A stretch of DNA of 64,000 nucleotides. Origin: an uncultured Draconibacterium sp. (lineage in GTDB: Bacteria > Bacteroidota > Bacteroidia > Bacteroidales > Prolixibacteraceae). The stretch covers positions 2,744,134 through 2,808,133 of the forward strand of contig NZ_OY781884.1 of the NCBI RefSeq assembly GCF_963677155.1, read 5' to 3'. This document shows, piece after piece, positions 56,482 through 64,000 of this stretch. Below the pieces are notes generated by a model. It was not told where the DNA came from. It made no database searches and saw nothing but the letters and a program-made list of their open reading frames with translations. The translations under genes were made by a program, and so were the position numbers. The number at the start of each line of letters is the position of its first letter. The first letter of the stretch is position 1.

Positions 56482-59400
56482 ATGCTTATCAGGTATGTAT
56501 TGATATTTTGTTTGTTAGTCTCCACAAACGCGTTTGGTCAGGGAATAAAATTCGAACATTATTCCGACGATCAGGGGCTTTCACATAACTCCGTAAGGCA
56601 TATCACCCAAGACAATACCGGTTTATTGTGGCTGGGTACTTTTGACGGGCTAAACAGTTTCGATGGTAACAACTTTACAGTTTACAAAAGCAATTCGAAA
56701 TTACGCGAAAGCTTAAACAACGACGACATTACTGCACTTGCTTTCAACAGCAACTCCGACCAAATGTGGATTGGAACAAGAAATGGGCTTACCCTACTTG
56801 ATTTAAGAACAGCTGAGTTTAAAACTTTTCTCCCCGAGGAAAACAACCCAAAAAGTTTACCTGATCCTGAAATAAGAGCCTTGTACATCGATAAGTTCGA
56901 ACGTGTTTGGGTGGGCACAAAAGACCAGGGGTTGTACATATACAACACAATAACCAACGATTTTACAAAAGTTGAAATCAATGGTTTTAACTACATTAAA
57001 TCAATATGCGAAGACGCCGATGGTTCGATTTGGATTGGCAGTAACAGCAGAGGTGGCATTGCAAAGATTAATATGAACAGTTTAGGTGCTGTTGTAACCA
57101 TAAAGACCTACGAATTGCTTGTTCCCAATTCAGAAGAAGTAAACCCTTATACCTACTTTATTTACGAGGACAATAAATCGGATATTTTTGTGGGAACAAG
57201 AGAAGGCCTGTATAAACTCGATAAAGCAGAAGATACTTTTAAGTTACTTCCGATGGTGAATGCTTCGGTTCGGAACTTGTTAGGTCCTTATTTTATTTGT
57301 GTAGCACAAGCTCCGAACGGGAAATATTGGGTTGGAACACTTGGCGGTTTGCTTGTTTGCGATCAGTTGGAAGATATTAGTACCGGAAATTACGAGTGGT
57401 ATTATTCGGTATTGTCTGATCCATCGTCGCTGGTTGATAATTCCGTTTCTGCTTTATATTTCGATCATTCTGGTGTATTGTGGATAGGTACCGAGAATGG
57501 ACTTGACAAATATGACTCGTACAAGAATCAGTTTAAAAGCATAAAAGATATTTCGCTTTTTATCAACGATAAGATTCCGCGAATTAGTGGTTTCGCTCCT
57601 ACTTATGACGATAAACTAATTGTATCCACCCACGACAATGGTTTGTTTTTAGGCGGGAACAATAAATTTTCGGTGCTTTCAAACAAATTCAAAAAAATAG
57701 CCAGCATTTATACACACGATGGGAAAACATTTTATTGCGGATTATGGAATGGTGATATTCTGGTATTTAATTACATTACCCGAACTTTTTCAACGATTGA
57801 TGTAGGTTTTGGAGAAACACCAACTTTTGCTTTTTCGAGGTTAGATAATGGCGATTTATTTATAGGATCGCACGGGAATGGCGCAGTTATTCTTAACACC
57901 AAAAAGTTGACATACAACCCACTACTTCCCGATTTTTTCTACGACATTTCAATTAACCAGGCATTTGCCGATACCGATGGCAAACTTTGGTTGGCCACGG
58001 AAACGGGAGTAATACGTTTCAATCCTGTAGGAAATGAGGCTAAAATGTACCAAAACTTCCTGCTTATGCCGGGAGATTCTTTGGCTATGTGTGCAAAAGA
58101 TATCGGGGCCGACAGCAAGGGGAAAATTTGGGTAGCTACAACTGAAGGACTGGTTTATTACGCGCCTTCGGCAGATGTGTTTATGCAGGTTGCCACGCCC
58201 GGCGAACTTCGTGAAGACTGGATTACCGATATTCGGTTTGTGAAGAACAGAGAAATGTGGTTAAACTTTAACAACAACAGGGTTGGAAGTTACAATCCAA
58301 CTACAAAACAGTTAGATATTTATCATATAAATAACGGAATCCGACTCGATATTTTTAGTAACAGGGGTTTTTTACTTCTTAATGATTCAATTGTTTATGT
58401 GCCGGGAAAAGACGGAATTATATATTTCCCCACAACTATTGTTAAAGATAATTCAGCTTCGGAACCACCATTTATTACCGAAGTAAAAGTTCAGAACGAA
58501 GAAGTTCTTCCGGGCGATATTATTAACGGACAGGAAATTCTTAGCGAGGATATTAACTATTCCAAAAGAATGACATTAAAATATGCCAACCGCAATTTTT
58601 CTCTTTCATTTTCATCGCCATCGTATGTTAACGTTCGATTGAATAAATACCAGTACATGCTCGAAGGTTTTGATGAAGAGTGGATTACGAGCGATAATAA
58701 TTCACGCAATATTCAATATACCAATTTGTACCCGGGTACTTATATTTTTAAAGTTAAGGTGCAAAATAGCAGCGGATTTTGGAGCGATGTGTCGGCTTAT
58801 ACAATCGATATTGAGCCCCCTTTCTGGCTTACTTATAAAAGCATAATATTGTTTGTTCTTCTTATTTCTTTAATTATCTACTTTGTACATACACAAATAA
58901 GAAAGAGTATGTTGTTGAAGCAGGAATTGGTTCTTGAGAAAGTAAAGCACGAAAAAGACGAAAAGCTAAACGACGAAAAATTGCGGTTTTTCACCAATAT
59001 TTCTCACGAATTGCGTACGCCAATTTCATTAATTCTTGGACCCGCGAAACAACTTATTGAAGAAGGACGTGTTACCGATTACCAAAAAAGTCGTGTGGAG
59101 TTAATTCTGAATAATTCGGGCAGATTATTGCATCTGGTTAACCAACTGCTTGATTTCAGAAAAGCACAAACCGGTGAGTTAAAACTAAAAGTTTCGGATA
59201 CCGACATTTTACAACTAACTAAAAATGCATTTAACTCTTTTAAAAGTTTTGCATCAGAAAAAAATATTAGTTTCAATTTAGCCACTGAGCAGGATCAAAT
59301 TTTGGGCTGGATTGATCGCGATAAATACGATAAGGTGCTTTACAACCTTTTGTCGAACGCTATAAAATTCACGCCAAAATATGGCCATGTCGATTTGTAT

Positions 59401-60504
59401 GTGGGGGTGATAAACGATGGAGCACAAAAACTACATGTTGAAGTTAGCGACAACGGCATCGGTATTCCTCCCGAAAGTGTTGAGAAAATTTTTAAACGTT
59501 TTTACCAGGCCGAGAACAGTAAAACGGAAAACACCGGATCGGGGATTGGTTTATCGTTGGTGGAGTCGCTGCTTAAAATACATAAGGCAACAATAAATGT
59601 ACAAAGCGAACAGGGAAAAGGCAGTGTTTTTACCGTTAAAATACCCATTGAAAGAAATAGCTATGAAGAGCACGAAATATTTGATGTAAACACAACAGTA
59701 TACGAAGAGGAAGAACAACCCAAATTGGCTGCCAAACAGGTACTTCAGTCAGCTTCGTTAAAAGAAAAAATACTTGTGGTTGAAGACAACAAAGAATTAA
59801 GAAAGTTTATTGTTGATTATTTATCGGACACCTACAAGGTTTATGAAGCCGAAGACGGACTTAAAGGACTATTGCTTTGCCGGCAGATAAAACCAATGCT
59901 GTGTATTTCTGATGTTAAAATGCCGGTTAAAGACGGTTTCGAGTTTTGTGTAGAACTAAAAAAGGACGACTTGATCAGTCACATTCCGGTTATTTTGCTA
60001 ACAGCATTATCCGATAACGAAAACCAGATTAAAGGCTACAAACTGGGTGCGGACGCGTATGTTGCAAAACCCTTCGATCCTTTGTTGCTAAAAATACAGA
60101 TTCAGAATATAATTAAATCGAGGCTCGATTTAAAAGCCAAATTTTCGGAAGAGGTTGAAAGTAAAATAAACATTTTATCGCACTCTCCGGTTGACGAGGT
60201 ATTTATCAACAAGCTTAGCCACCTGATTGAAGAGAATATACAAAACCCAGATCTAAAAATCGATTTTCTGTGTAAAGAAATGGGAACAAGTTCGTCGAAG
60301 CTATACCGTAAAATCAAGGAATTAACAAACCTTTCGCCCAACGAATTTGTAAGGACTTTACGCCTAAAAAAATCAGCTCAACTGTTAAAAACCAAAGAAT
60401 ACAATGTTTCGGAAGTATCTGATATTGTTGGCTTTAACGATCCGCTTTACTTTAGCCGTTGTTTTAAAAAACAGTTTGGTTTTTCGCCGAGTACTTTGTT
60501 GTAA
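56482..60504 (+). CDS. Hybrid two-component system regulator (HTCS) of module C
   Basis: The 1340-residue one-protein signalling system has, in order, a signal peptide, a two-lobed periplasmic propeller sensor of reg_prop repeats (about 25-700, repeated GLLWLGTFDGLNSFDG, MWIGTRNGLTLLD, VWVGTKDQGLYIY), a Y_Y_Y domain (about 715-785), a transmembrane segment (about 795-815), a histidine kinase (HisKA with FFTNISHELRTPI near 842, and HATPase), a receiver domain with SDVKMPVKDGF (Asp near 1142), and an AraC-type DNA-binding domain at the C-terminus. It should sense an oligosaccharide in the periplasm and switch on module C. It is 60 bp after the GH115 gene. Confidence 0.96.
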   Translation: MLIRYVLIFCLLVSTNAFGQGIKFEHYSDDQGLSHNSVRHITQDNTGLLWLGTFDGLNSFDGNNFTVYKSNSKLRESLNNDDITALAFNSNSDQMWIGTRNGLTLLDLRTAEFKTFLPEENNPKSLPDPEIRALYIDKFERVWVGTKDQGLYIYNTITNDFTKVEINGFNYIKSICEDADGSIWIGSNSRGGIAKINMNSLGAVVTIKTYELLVPNSEEVNPYTYFIYEDNKSDIFVGTREGLYKLDKAEDTFKLLPMVNASVRNLLGPYFICVAQAPNGKYWVGTLGGLLVCDQLEDISTGNYEWYYSVLSDPSSLVDNSVSALYFDHSGVLWIGTENGLDKYDSYKNQFKSIKDISLFINDKIPRISGFAPTYDDKLIVSTHDNGLFLGGNNKFSVLSNKFKKIASIYTHDGKTFYCGLWNGDILVFNYITRTFSTIDVGFGETPTFAFSRLDNGDLFIGSHGNGAVILNTKKLTYNPLLPDFFYDISINQAFADTDGKLWLATETGVIRFNPVGNEAKMYQNFLLMPGDSLAMCAKDIGADSKGKIWVATTEGLVYYAPSADVFMQVATPGELREDWITDIRFVKNREMWLNFNNNRVGSYNPTTKQLDIYHINNGIRLDIFSNRGFLLLNDSIVYVPGKDGIIYFPTTIVKDNSASEPPFITEVKVQNEEVLPGDIINGQEILSEDINYSKRMTLKYANRNFSLSFSSPSYVNVRLNKYQYMLEGFDEEWITSDNNSRNIQYTNLYPGTYIFKVKVQNSSGFWSDVSAYTIDIEPPFWLTYKSIILFVLLISLIIYFVHTQIRKSMLLKQELVLEKVKHEKDEKLNDEKLRFFTNISHELRTPISLILGPAKQLIEEGRVTDYQKSRVELILNNSGRLLHLVNQLLDFRKAQTGELKLKVSDTDILQLTKNAFNSFKSFASEKNISFNLATEQDQILGWIDRDKYDKVLYNLLSNAIKFTPKYGHVDLYVGVINDGAQKLHVEVSDNGIGIPPESVEKIFKRFYQAENSKTENTGSGIGLSLVESLLKIHKATINVQSEQGKGSVFTVKIPIERNSYEEHEIFDVNTTVYEEEEQPKLAAKQVLQSASLKEKILVVEDNKELRKFIVDYLSDTYKVYEAEDGLKGLLLCRQIKPMLCISDVKMPVKDGFEFCVELKKDDLISHIPVILLTALSDNENQIKGYKLGADAYVAKPFDPLLLKIQIQNIIKSRLDLKAKFSEEVESKINILSHSPVDEVFINKLSHLIEENIQNPDLKIDFLCKEMGTSSSKLYRKIKELTNLSPNEFVRTLRLKKSAQLLKTKEYNVSEVSDIVGFNDPLYFSRCFKKQFGFSPSTLL

Positions 60505-60846
60505 ATTCAGAGTATTGGGGATTAAACCTGTATTGAGGAATTCTTCATAAAGGTTGCTGTAACTTTTAACGAAACGAGTTTTTTGTATCTCTGAATTATT
60601 TAAACTTTTTTCTGGATTTTTCCCGTTTAACAAGATTGGAGGTGGAGTAGGGCGTGGTAATCAGGAACGCATTTTTACTGCATGTGTTTTGGTAACTTTT
60701 TGTGCTACTATTGGCTAATAGTTACATAGAAAAAATCGAGGTAATATTAACAATATCCCGAAAATTCAGGAGACTTACGATAGCAGAAGAAGAATTTCGA
60801 AAAAAAGGAGTGCTGATTTTGTGACCAATCAGCACTTCTTTCTTTT
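60505..60846. other. Convergent spacer after the HTCS gene
   Basis: The 342-bp stretch between the convergent HTCS and FadL-type genes shows no gene. Its only clear element is the terminator of the FadL-type gene at its right end; no terminator for the HTCS gene was found. Confidence 0.4.
60801..60845 (-). terminator. Terminator of the FadL-type gene
   Basis: GTGCTGATT (60810-60818) pairs with AATCAGCAC (60827-60835). Flanking A/T pairs extend the stem, and a T-run follows on the minus strand. It is 2-10 bp after the stop of the FadL-type gene. Confidence 0.85.
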
Positions 60847-62115
60847 TTAAAGGCGAAAATCAACGCCAAGAGCCAATACGTATGATTTGTTCGTTACATC
60901 AACAGGAATGTCTGCACCTAAAGACTTAATGCTTTCATCGTTCCAGAAGGTACGTCCCAAACCTAAATCAATCTGAATGTTGTCGGAGATATTGTAGCCT
61001 GCTCCCAATCCAATATTTAAGTTGTCATATTTTGGCGCTTCATAAAGTCCCAGCTGAGTGTAATAAAGCTCCATATCATCGTAGTTAAAAGCAGTAAAGC
61101 TACACCCGGCACTTACTTCAAGCTTCTCATTTAGCTTATAAATGAAACCTAAATTTGCAGTATAACAATTTCCGGCTAAATCCGATAAATCTTTAATTGT
61201 ACTATTACCGTATACATCTGCTAATACAATGTCTCCCCAGTCGGCAGCAGTTTGGAAGTAGTAGTTAAAATCGGCTTCCGTACTTAACTTATCCGAAATT
61301 TTGTAGCGGATACCCGTATTTAAAACAGCGGGCAAATCGCGTTGGCTTTTTGTTCCGTTCTCAACTAAGGCAACACTCCCCTTGTTATCCGATACTTCGA
61401 ACTCTAAATTTACTTTTGTTTCGTAATGTGCCGCAATATTTAATTTATCAGAAGGTCTGAAGTCAATGCCAATAATTCCTCCAAATCCGCTCGCTGTCGA
61501 TTTATAATCAACACCAAGCAATACCTGAGAGAACGCAACATTTGCTTCGGTATTGTTAATCCCCTTGATGTAGCGACCTCCTACAGAAAATGAAAAATTA
61601 TCGGAAAGAGCATAAGAAAAATTTAGTGGTATGGCTAAATAGTAAGAAGACGCTTTTAACGATTGCTCTGTAGACAGATTTCCCGGGGACAAAACATTTG
61701 CGATTAAAAGTGTTGATAACGATCCGTTGGGATAATCAACAGTAGCACCACCTCCTGAAATATATACGCCAGATGAAACCGCATATTTATTTTTCTTGTA
61801 TGCAGCATAAAACATGGGAAGAATAGGATCCATGCCATCTTGCTTGTAAGTCATTTCTGTTCCGTAAAAATTAAAACTGTGTTGTGGATGGCGAAATAGC
61901 ATTTGATTACTAAGGCTTAAATAAATGCCTTCATTGAGCATTGCCAGGCCGGCGGGGTTATAATTAACCATATCGGCACCTCCATCAAGAGCTGCATTTC
62001 TGACATTTGATCGGATCCATTTGGCACTCATATTAGCCAAATTGTCCATTTGTGCATTCGCTAAAAAAGTAAGGGCAAGCAATGCAATAAGTGGCATAAT
62101 TGCTTTTTTGTTCAT
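60847..62115 (-). CDS. OmpP1/FadL/TodX-family outer-membrane transport protein
   Basis: The 422-residue protein has a signal peptide (to about 21), the family's N-terminal NYNPAGLAMLNEGIYLSLS region, and a barrel with alternating strands that ends in an aromatic-Arg-Leu (LGVDFRL). FadL-type channels bring long-chain fatty acids or other hydrophobic compounds across the outer membrane. Repeated strand motifs such as LEVSAGCSFTAFNYDD and IQIDLGLGRTFWND are seen in the C-terminal half. It has its own terminator and appears monocistronic. Confidence 0.9.
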   Translation of the reverse strand: MNKKAIMPLIALLALTFLANAQMDNLANMSAKWIRSNVRNAALDGGADMVNYNPAGLAMLNEGIYLSLSNQMLFRHPQHSFNFYGTEMTYKQDGMDPILPMFYAAYKKNKYAVSSGVYISGGGATVDYPNGSLSTLLIANVLSPGNLSTEQSLKASSYYLAIPLNFSYALSDNFSFSVGGRYIKGINNTEANVAFSQVLLGVDYKSTASGFGGIIGIDFRPSDKLNIAAHYETKVNLEFEVSDNKGSVALVENGTKSQRDLPAVLNTGIRYKISDKLSTEADFNYYFQTAADWGDIVLADVYGNSTIKDLSDLAGNCYTANLGFIYKLNEKLEVSAGCSFTAFNYDDMELYYTQLGLYEAPKYDNLNIGLGAGYNISDNIQIDLGLGRTFWNDESIKSLGADIPVDVTNKSYVLALGVDFRL

Positions 62116-62190
62116 GGTGTTTTAAATATATTTATGTTAAAATAACTTTCAAAAATATAAAAATTCTGTAGTCTAAAATGAGATCTTATT

Positions 62191-62750
62191 ATGGAATTGA
62201 TGGAGACAATAGATTTTCTAATGAATTTTACTGAAACCTATTTTTTGTAGAAAAGTGTTTCTCTCTGGAGCTTCATCCCGAAAAGATTGATCTGGTAAAA
62301 AGCAAGATTGAGGACAGCAAAGTCGATTGGCAGAATGTAGTGCAGATAAGCAGTAACCATTTGGTTTTACCAGCGTTATATATTTAACTAAAAAGGACTT
62401 CATAATTAGATAAATTATCGGTTGAATTCACTAAATATTTTAACTACTTAACTGATAAAAACAAGTAGCTGAACCAACAAATATTAAAACAGGTGCATGA
62501 TATTTCAATTTTGTTGAATGCCCATGGAATTTGTCTGCTATTCTTAAAAGGGGGTAGCACATCTACTCCCTCATTTATACGAAGACGATGCAGAAAGAAT
62601 GCTTGGTGATATTGATGTTTTAATTATGCTGCGTAGCTTATACAAGCTGCAGAACTGTTTATTTCTGAAGAATACAAGCCTTTGGTTGAGTACAACAGGT
62701 ATATTCATCAGGAAATGAAGCATAAAAAGAAGCCGGAAGATTCAACAGCT
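62191..62750 (+). pseudogene. Decayed nucleotidyltransferase gene (NTP_transf_5-like)
   Basis: Joining the reading frames reveals a recognisable nucleotidyltransferase: MELMETIDFLMNFTETYFL, stop; then KCFSLELHPEKIDLVKSKI with ISSNHLVLPALYI, stop; then LDKLSVEFTKYFNYL, LNQQILKQVHDISILLNAHG and LLFLKGG; then, one base out of frame, AHLLPHLYEDDAERMLGDID; then AAELFISEEYKPLVEYNRYI. The conserved KGG and GDID motifs of the uncharacterised nucleotidyltransferase family are split by a frameshift near 62556. At least three in-frame stops and two or three frameshifts are present, so the gene is dead. No mobile element is beside it. Confidence 0.75.
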
Positions 62751-62765
62751 TTCTTCCGGTTTCTT
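62722..62765 (-). terminator. Terminator of the VOC-family gene
   Basis: CCGGAAGA (62733-62740) pairs with TCTTCCGG (62752-62759) around an 11-base loop. Read on the minus strand it is followed by CTTCTTTTT, about 15-20 bp after the stop. Confidence 0.78.
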
Positions 62766-62778
62766 GCTAAGGTATTCG

Positions 62779-63162
62779 TTATTCCTTTGAGTGCAGTGCC
62801 ACCCTGTTTCCTTCGGTGTCGAGAATAACCGCGAGGTATCCGTGTTCGTCGGAAATCTTATTCTTGTGTTGTAGTATTTTTCCACCGGCATCTTCTACTC
62901 GTTCCAGTTCTACGTTTACATCCCCCGCTGGCGAAGTCAGGTAAACAACTACTCCATTCGATGAAGGTTGGTAAAACTCTTTATGGAGAACCAGTGCCGC
63001 CCCCGATCCATAACGACCTTCGGAATAGGGGAACCACGCCATGTCGAATTCCCTGCTACGATTTTTTTCCAATCCAACGCTAAAAACTGTTTCGTAAAAG
63101 TTTATGGCACGTGCCATTTGTTTTACCGGAATTTCAACCCAGCTAACGATGTTGATTCGCAT
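62779..63162 (-). CDS. VOC (glyoxalase/bleomycin-resistance) family protein
   Basis: The 127-residue protein has the two beta-alpha-beta-beta-beta modules of the vicinal oxygen chelate fold: VSWVEIPVKQMARAINFYE in the first, and VVVYLTSPAGDVNVELERVE with GYLAVILDTEGNRVALHS in the second. These proteins bind metals and act on small molecules, or act as binding proteins; the substrate cannot be read from the sequence. It lies 95 bp downstream of the acetolactate decarboxylase gene and has its own terminator. Confidence 0.85.
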   Translation of the reverse strand: MRINIVSWVEIPVKQMARAINFYETVFSVGLEKNRSREFDMAWFPYSEGRYGSGAALVLHKEFYQPSSNGVVVYLTSPAGDVNVELERVEDAGGKILQHKNKISDEHGYLAVILDTEGNRVALHSKE

Positions 63163-63257
63163 AATTTAGTATTAAGGTTAGTATCAATTTTATTGGTTTT
63201 TTGTTTCTGGTTCTTTAATTTTTCTGGTTTAAAAGTTAATTCATTTTCTTAAAAAAA

Positions 63258-64000
63258 CTACTCCCCCTCAACCTGTTTTAAATCATCACTTAAATCCTTG
63301 TCGAGCGTGGTATTCAGGAAGCGTTCATCTTCAGGAAGTTTTAGTTTGAAATTGTTGATTTGATCCAAATGAAGAGTGCCACTCTCTAACTCAAAAGCCA
63401 GCAAATGGCCGCCAAAATCTTTTTCATCAGACAAAAAATGAAGATGATAGCCCGGCACATTCAGTCCGGTAACATATGGTGGACAATAAAAACCCACTAG
63501 GGTTCCGGAAATATTTGTTGCTTCAAACTCAGGCTGATTAGCCGTAACTTCAACCAGTGGCGGATAAGGTTGTTGCTGCTTTGGCACGCTTCGTGTTTTA
63601 ACGCTCTTAAAGTTGCCGCTAAGTTTTATCCCGAAAAACAAATTACTTCCGGGCATCAGGCTGTTAATTTTTGTTTTTAATCCGATAAAGGAAAGCGCTT
63701 CAACTTGTAATTCTTTTTCAGGATTGAAATAAGTTACAGAAGCAAACGGACTGCATGCACTTAATTCGGGTTGATAAATTTTCCCATCGTCCCGAACCTG
63801 GTAGAAATTGCCGTCAAGTAAAATTAGCTCACCATCGAGGCCGTTAAGCGTACCGATCCCAAAGTTGCCGTTTTCGGAAAGTGTTTGCAAGTTTGTATTT
63901 CCATCGTAGACTCCCTGTAATAAAGCGTCGATTGTCGAAATCTGAACAAGCTCTTGTGTTTTTGTGCCGCTACATCCCAGCAATACTAGCAGCAAAGCCT
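63258..64000 (-). CDS. Acetolactate decarboxylase, lipoprotein, 5' end outside the window
   Basis: The protein is read for 247 codons and stays open to the window edge, so its start is missing. It matches alpha-acetolactate decarboxylase, a zinc enzyme that turns acetolactate into acetoin. The zinc ligands are in YHLHFLSDEKDFGGHLL. Other family stretches are GNFGIGTLNGLDGELILLDG and SACSPFASVTYFNP. The visible N-terminus is a signal segment ending LLVLLGCSG, which contains a lipobox, so the enzyme would act outside the cytoplasm. Length and motifs are otherwise normal. Confidence 0.93.
   Translation of the reverse strand, partial: ALLLVLLGCSGTKTQELVQISTIDALLQGVYDGNTNLQTLSENGNFGIGTLNGLDGELILLDGNFYQVRDDGKIYQPELSACSPFASVTYFNPEKELQVEALSFIGLKTKINSLMPGSNLFFGIKLSGNFKSVKTRSVPKQQQPYPPLVEVTANQPEFEATNISGTLVGFYCPPYVTGLNVPGYHLHFLSDEKDFGGHLLAFELESGTLHLDQINNFKLKLPEDERFLNTTLDKDLSDDLKQVEGE

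Noticed and set aside
62218-62403. 61-residue minus-strand frame
   Set aside because: It is the antisense shadow of the decayed nucleotidyltransferase gene.
1-64000. tRNA, rRNA, CRISPR arrays, insertion sequences, phage or defence genes
   Set aside because: None was recognised in a reading of both strands. A tRNAscan and profile search would be needed to rule out degenerate copies.

Overview
The window looks like part of a Bacteroidota chromosome, most plausibly a marine or sediment member of the Marinilabiliales/Prolixibacteraceae type. This is inferred from gene content, not from a marker gene. The signs are three SusC/SusD pairs, a hybrid two-component regulator, an ECF sigma/FecR pair, a type IX secretion C-terminal domain, DUF4837 and DUF493 genes, TAnnTTTG-like promoter boxes and AT-rich spacers. 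I see no rRNA, tRNA, CRISPR array, transposase or phage gene.

Region 1 (1-10.2 kb) is mostly housekeeping. On the minus strand it has a phosphatidylserine decarboxylase-like lipoprotein cut by the window edge, ribonuclease HI and an S46 dipeptidyl-peptidase of the DPP7 type. On the plus strand it has an SRPBCC/GyrI-like fusion, an M23 peptidase, dxr, rseP, a TatA-family gene and a DUF4837 lipoprotein. It also holds a 423-bp intergenic element with inverted ends (932-1354) and a 42-bp minisatellite (about 4908-5210).

Region 2 (10.4-17.7 kb, minus strand) is a methionine block: metF, metH and the three families linked to direct homocysteine synthesis in anaerobes (DUF39/COG1900, NIL-ferredoxin and UPF0280/COG2122). 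Together they could make methionine from aspartate semialdehyde, a sulfide-level sulfur donor and methylene-tetrahydrofolate. None of the acyl-homoserine genes is in the window.

Region 3 (17.7-60.5 kb) holds three glycan-use modules. Module A (19.2-24.1 kb, plus) is a lone SusC/SusD pair. Module B (24.3-39.4 kb, minus) runs from an ECF sigma factor and FecR anti-sigma through a SusC with an STN signalling domain and a SusD. It then has two secreted alpha/beta hydrolases, two Asp-rich repeat proteins and a PL14-like/PKD/malectin-like protein with a T9SS tail. Module C (40.7-60.5 kb, plus) has SusC/SusD, GH92, GH89, an HGSNAT/NagX-like membrane protein, a GH43-like propeller protein, GH115 and a hybrid two-component regulator. 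This set suggests an acidic glycan with alpha-mannose, alpha-GlcNAc and alpha-glucuronate. A DUF493 gene sits between modules B and C.

Region 4 (60.8-64 kb) has a FadL-family porin, a decayed nucleotidyltransferase gene, a VOC-family protein and an acetolactate decarboxylase with a lipobox that runs off the window.

The strongest leads are the homocysteine block, the adjacent GH89 and HGSNAT-like pair, the multidomain T9SS-tailed PL14-like protein with its uncharacterised repeat-protein and esterase neighbours, and the two non-coding repeat structures.
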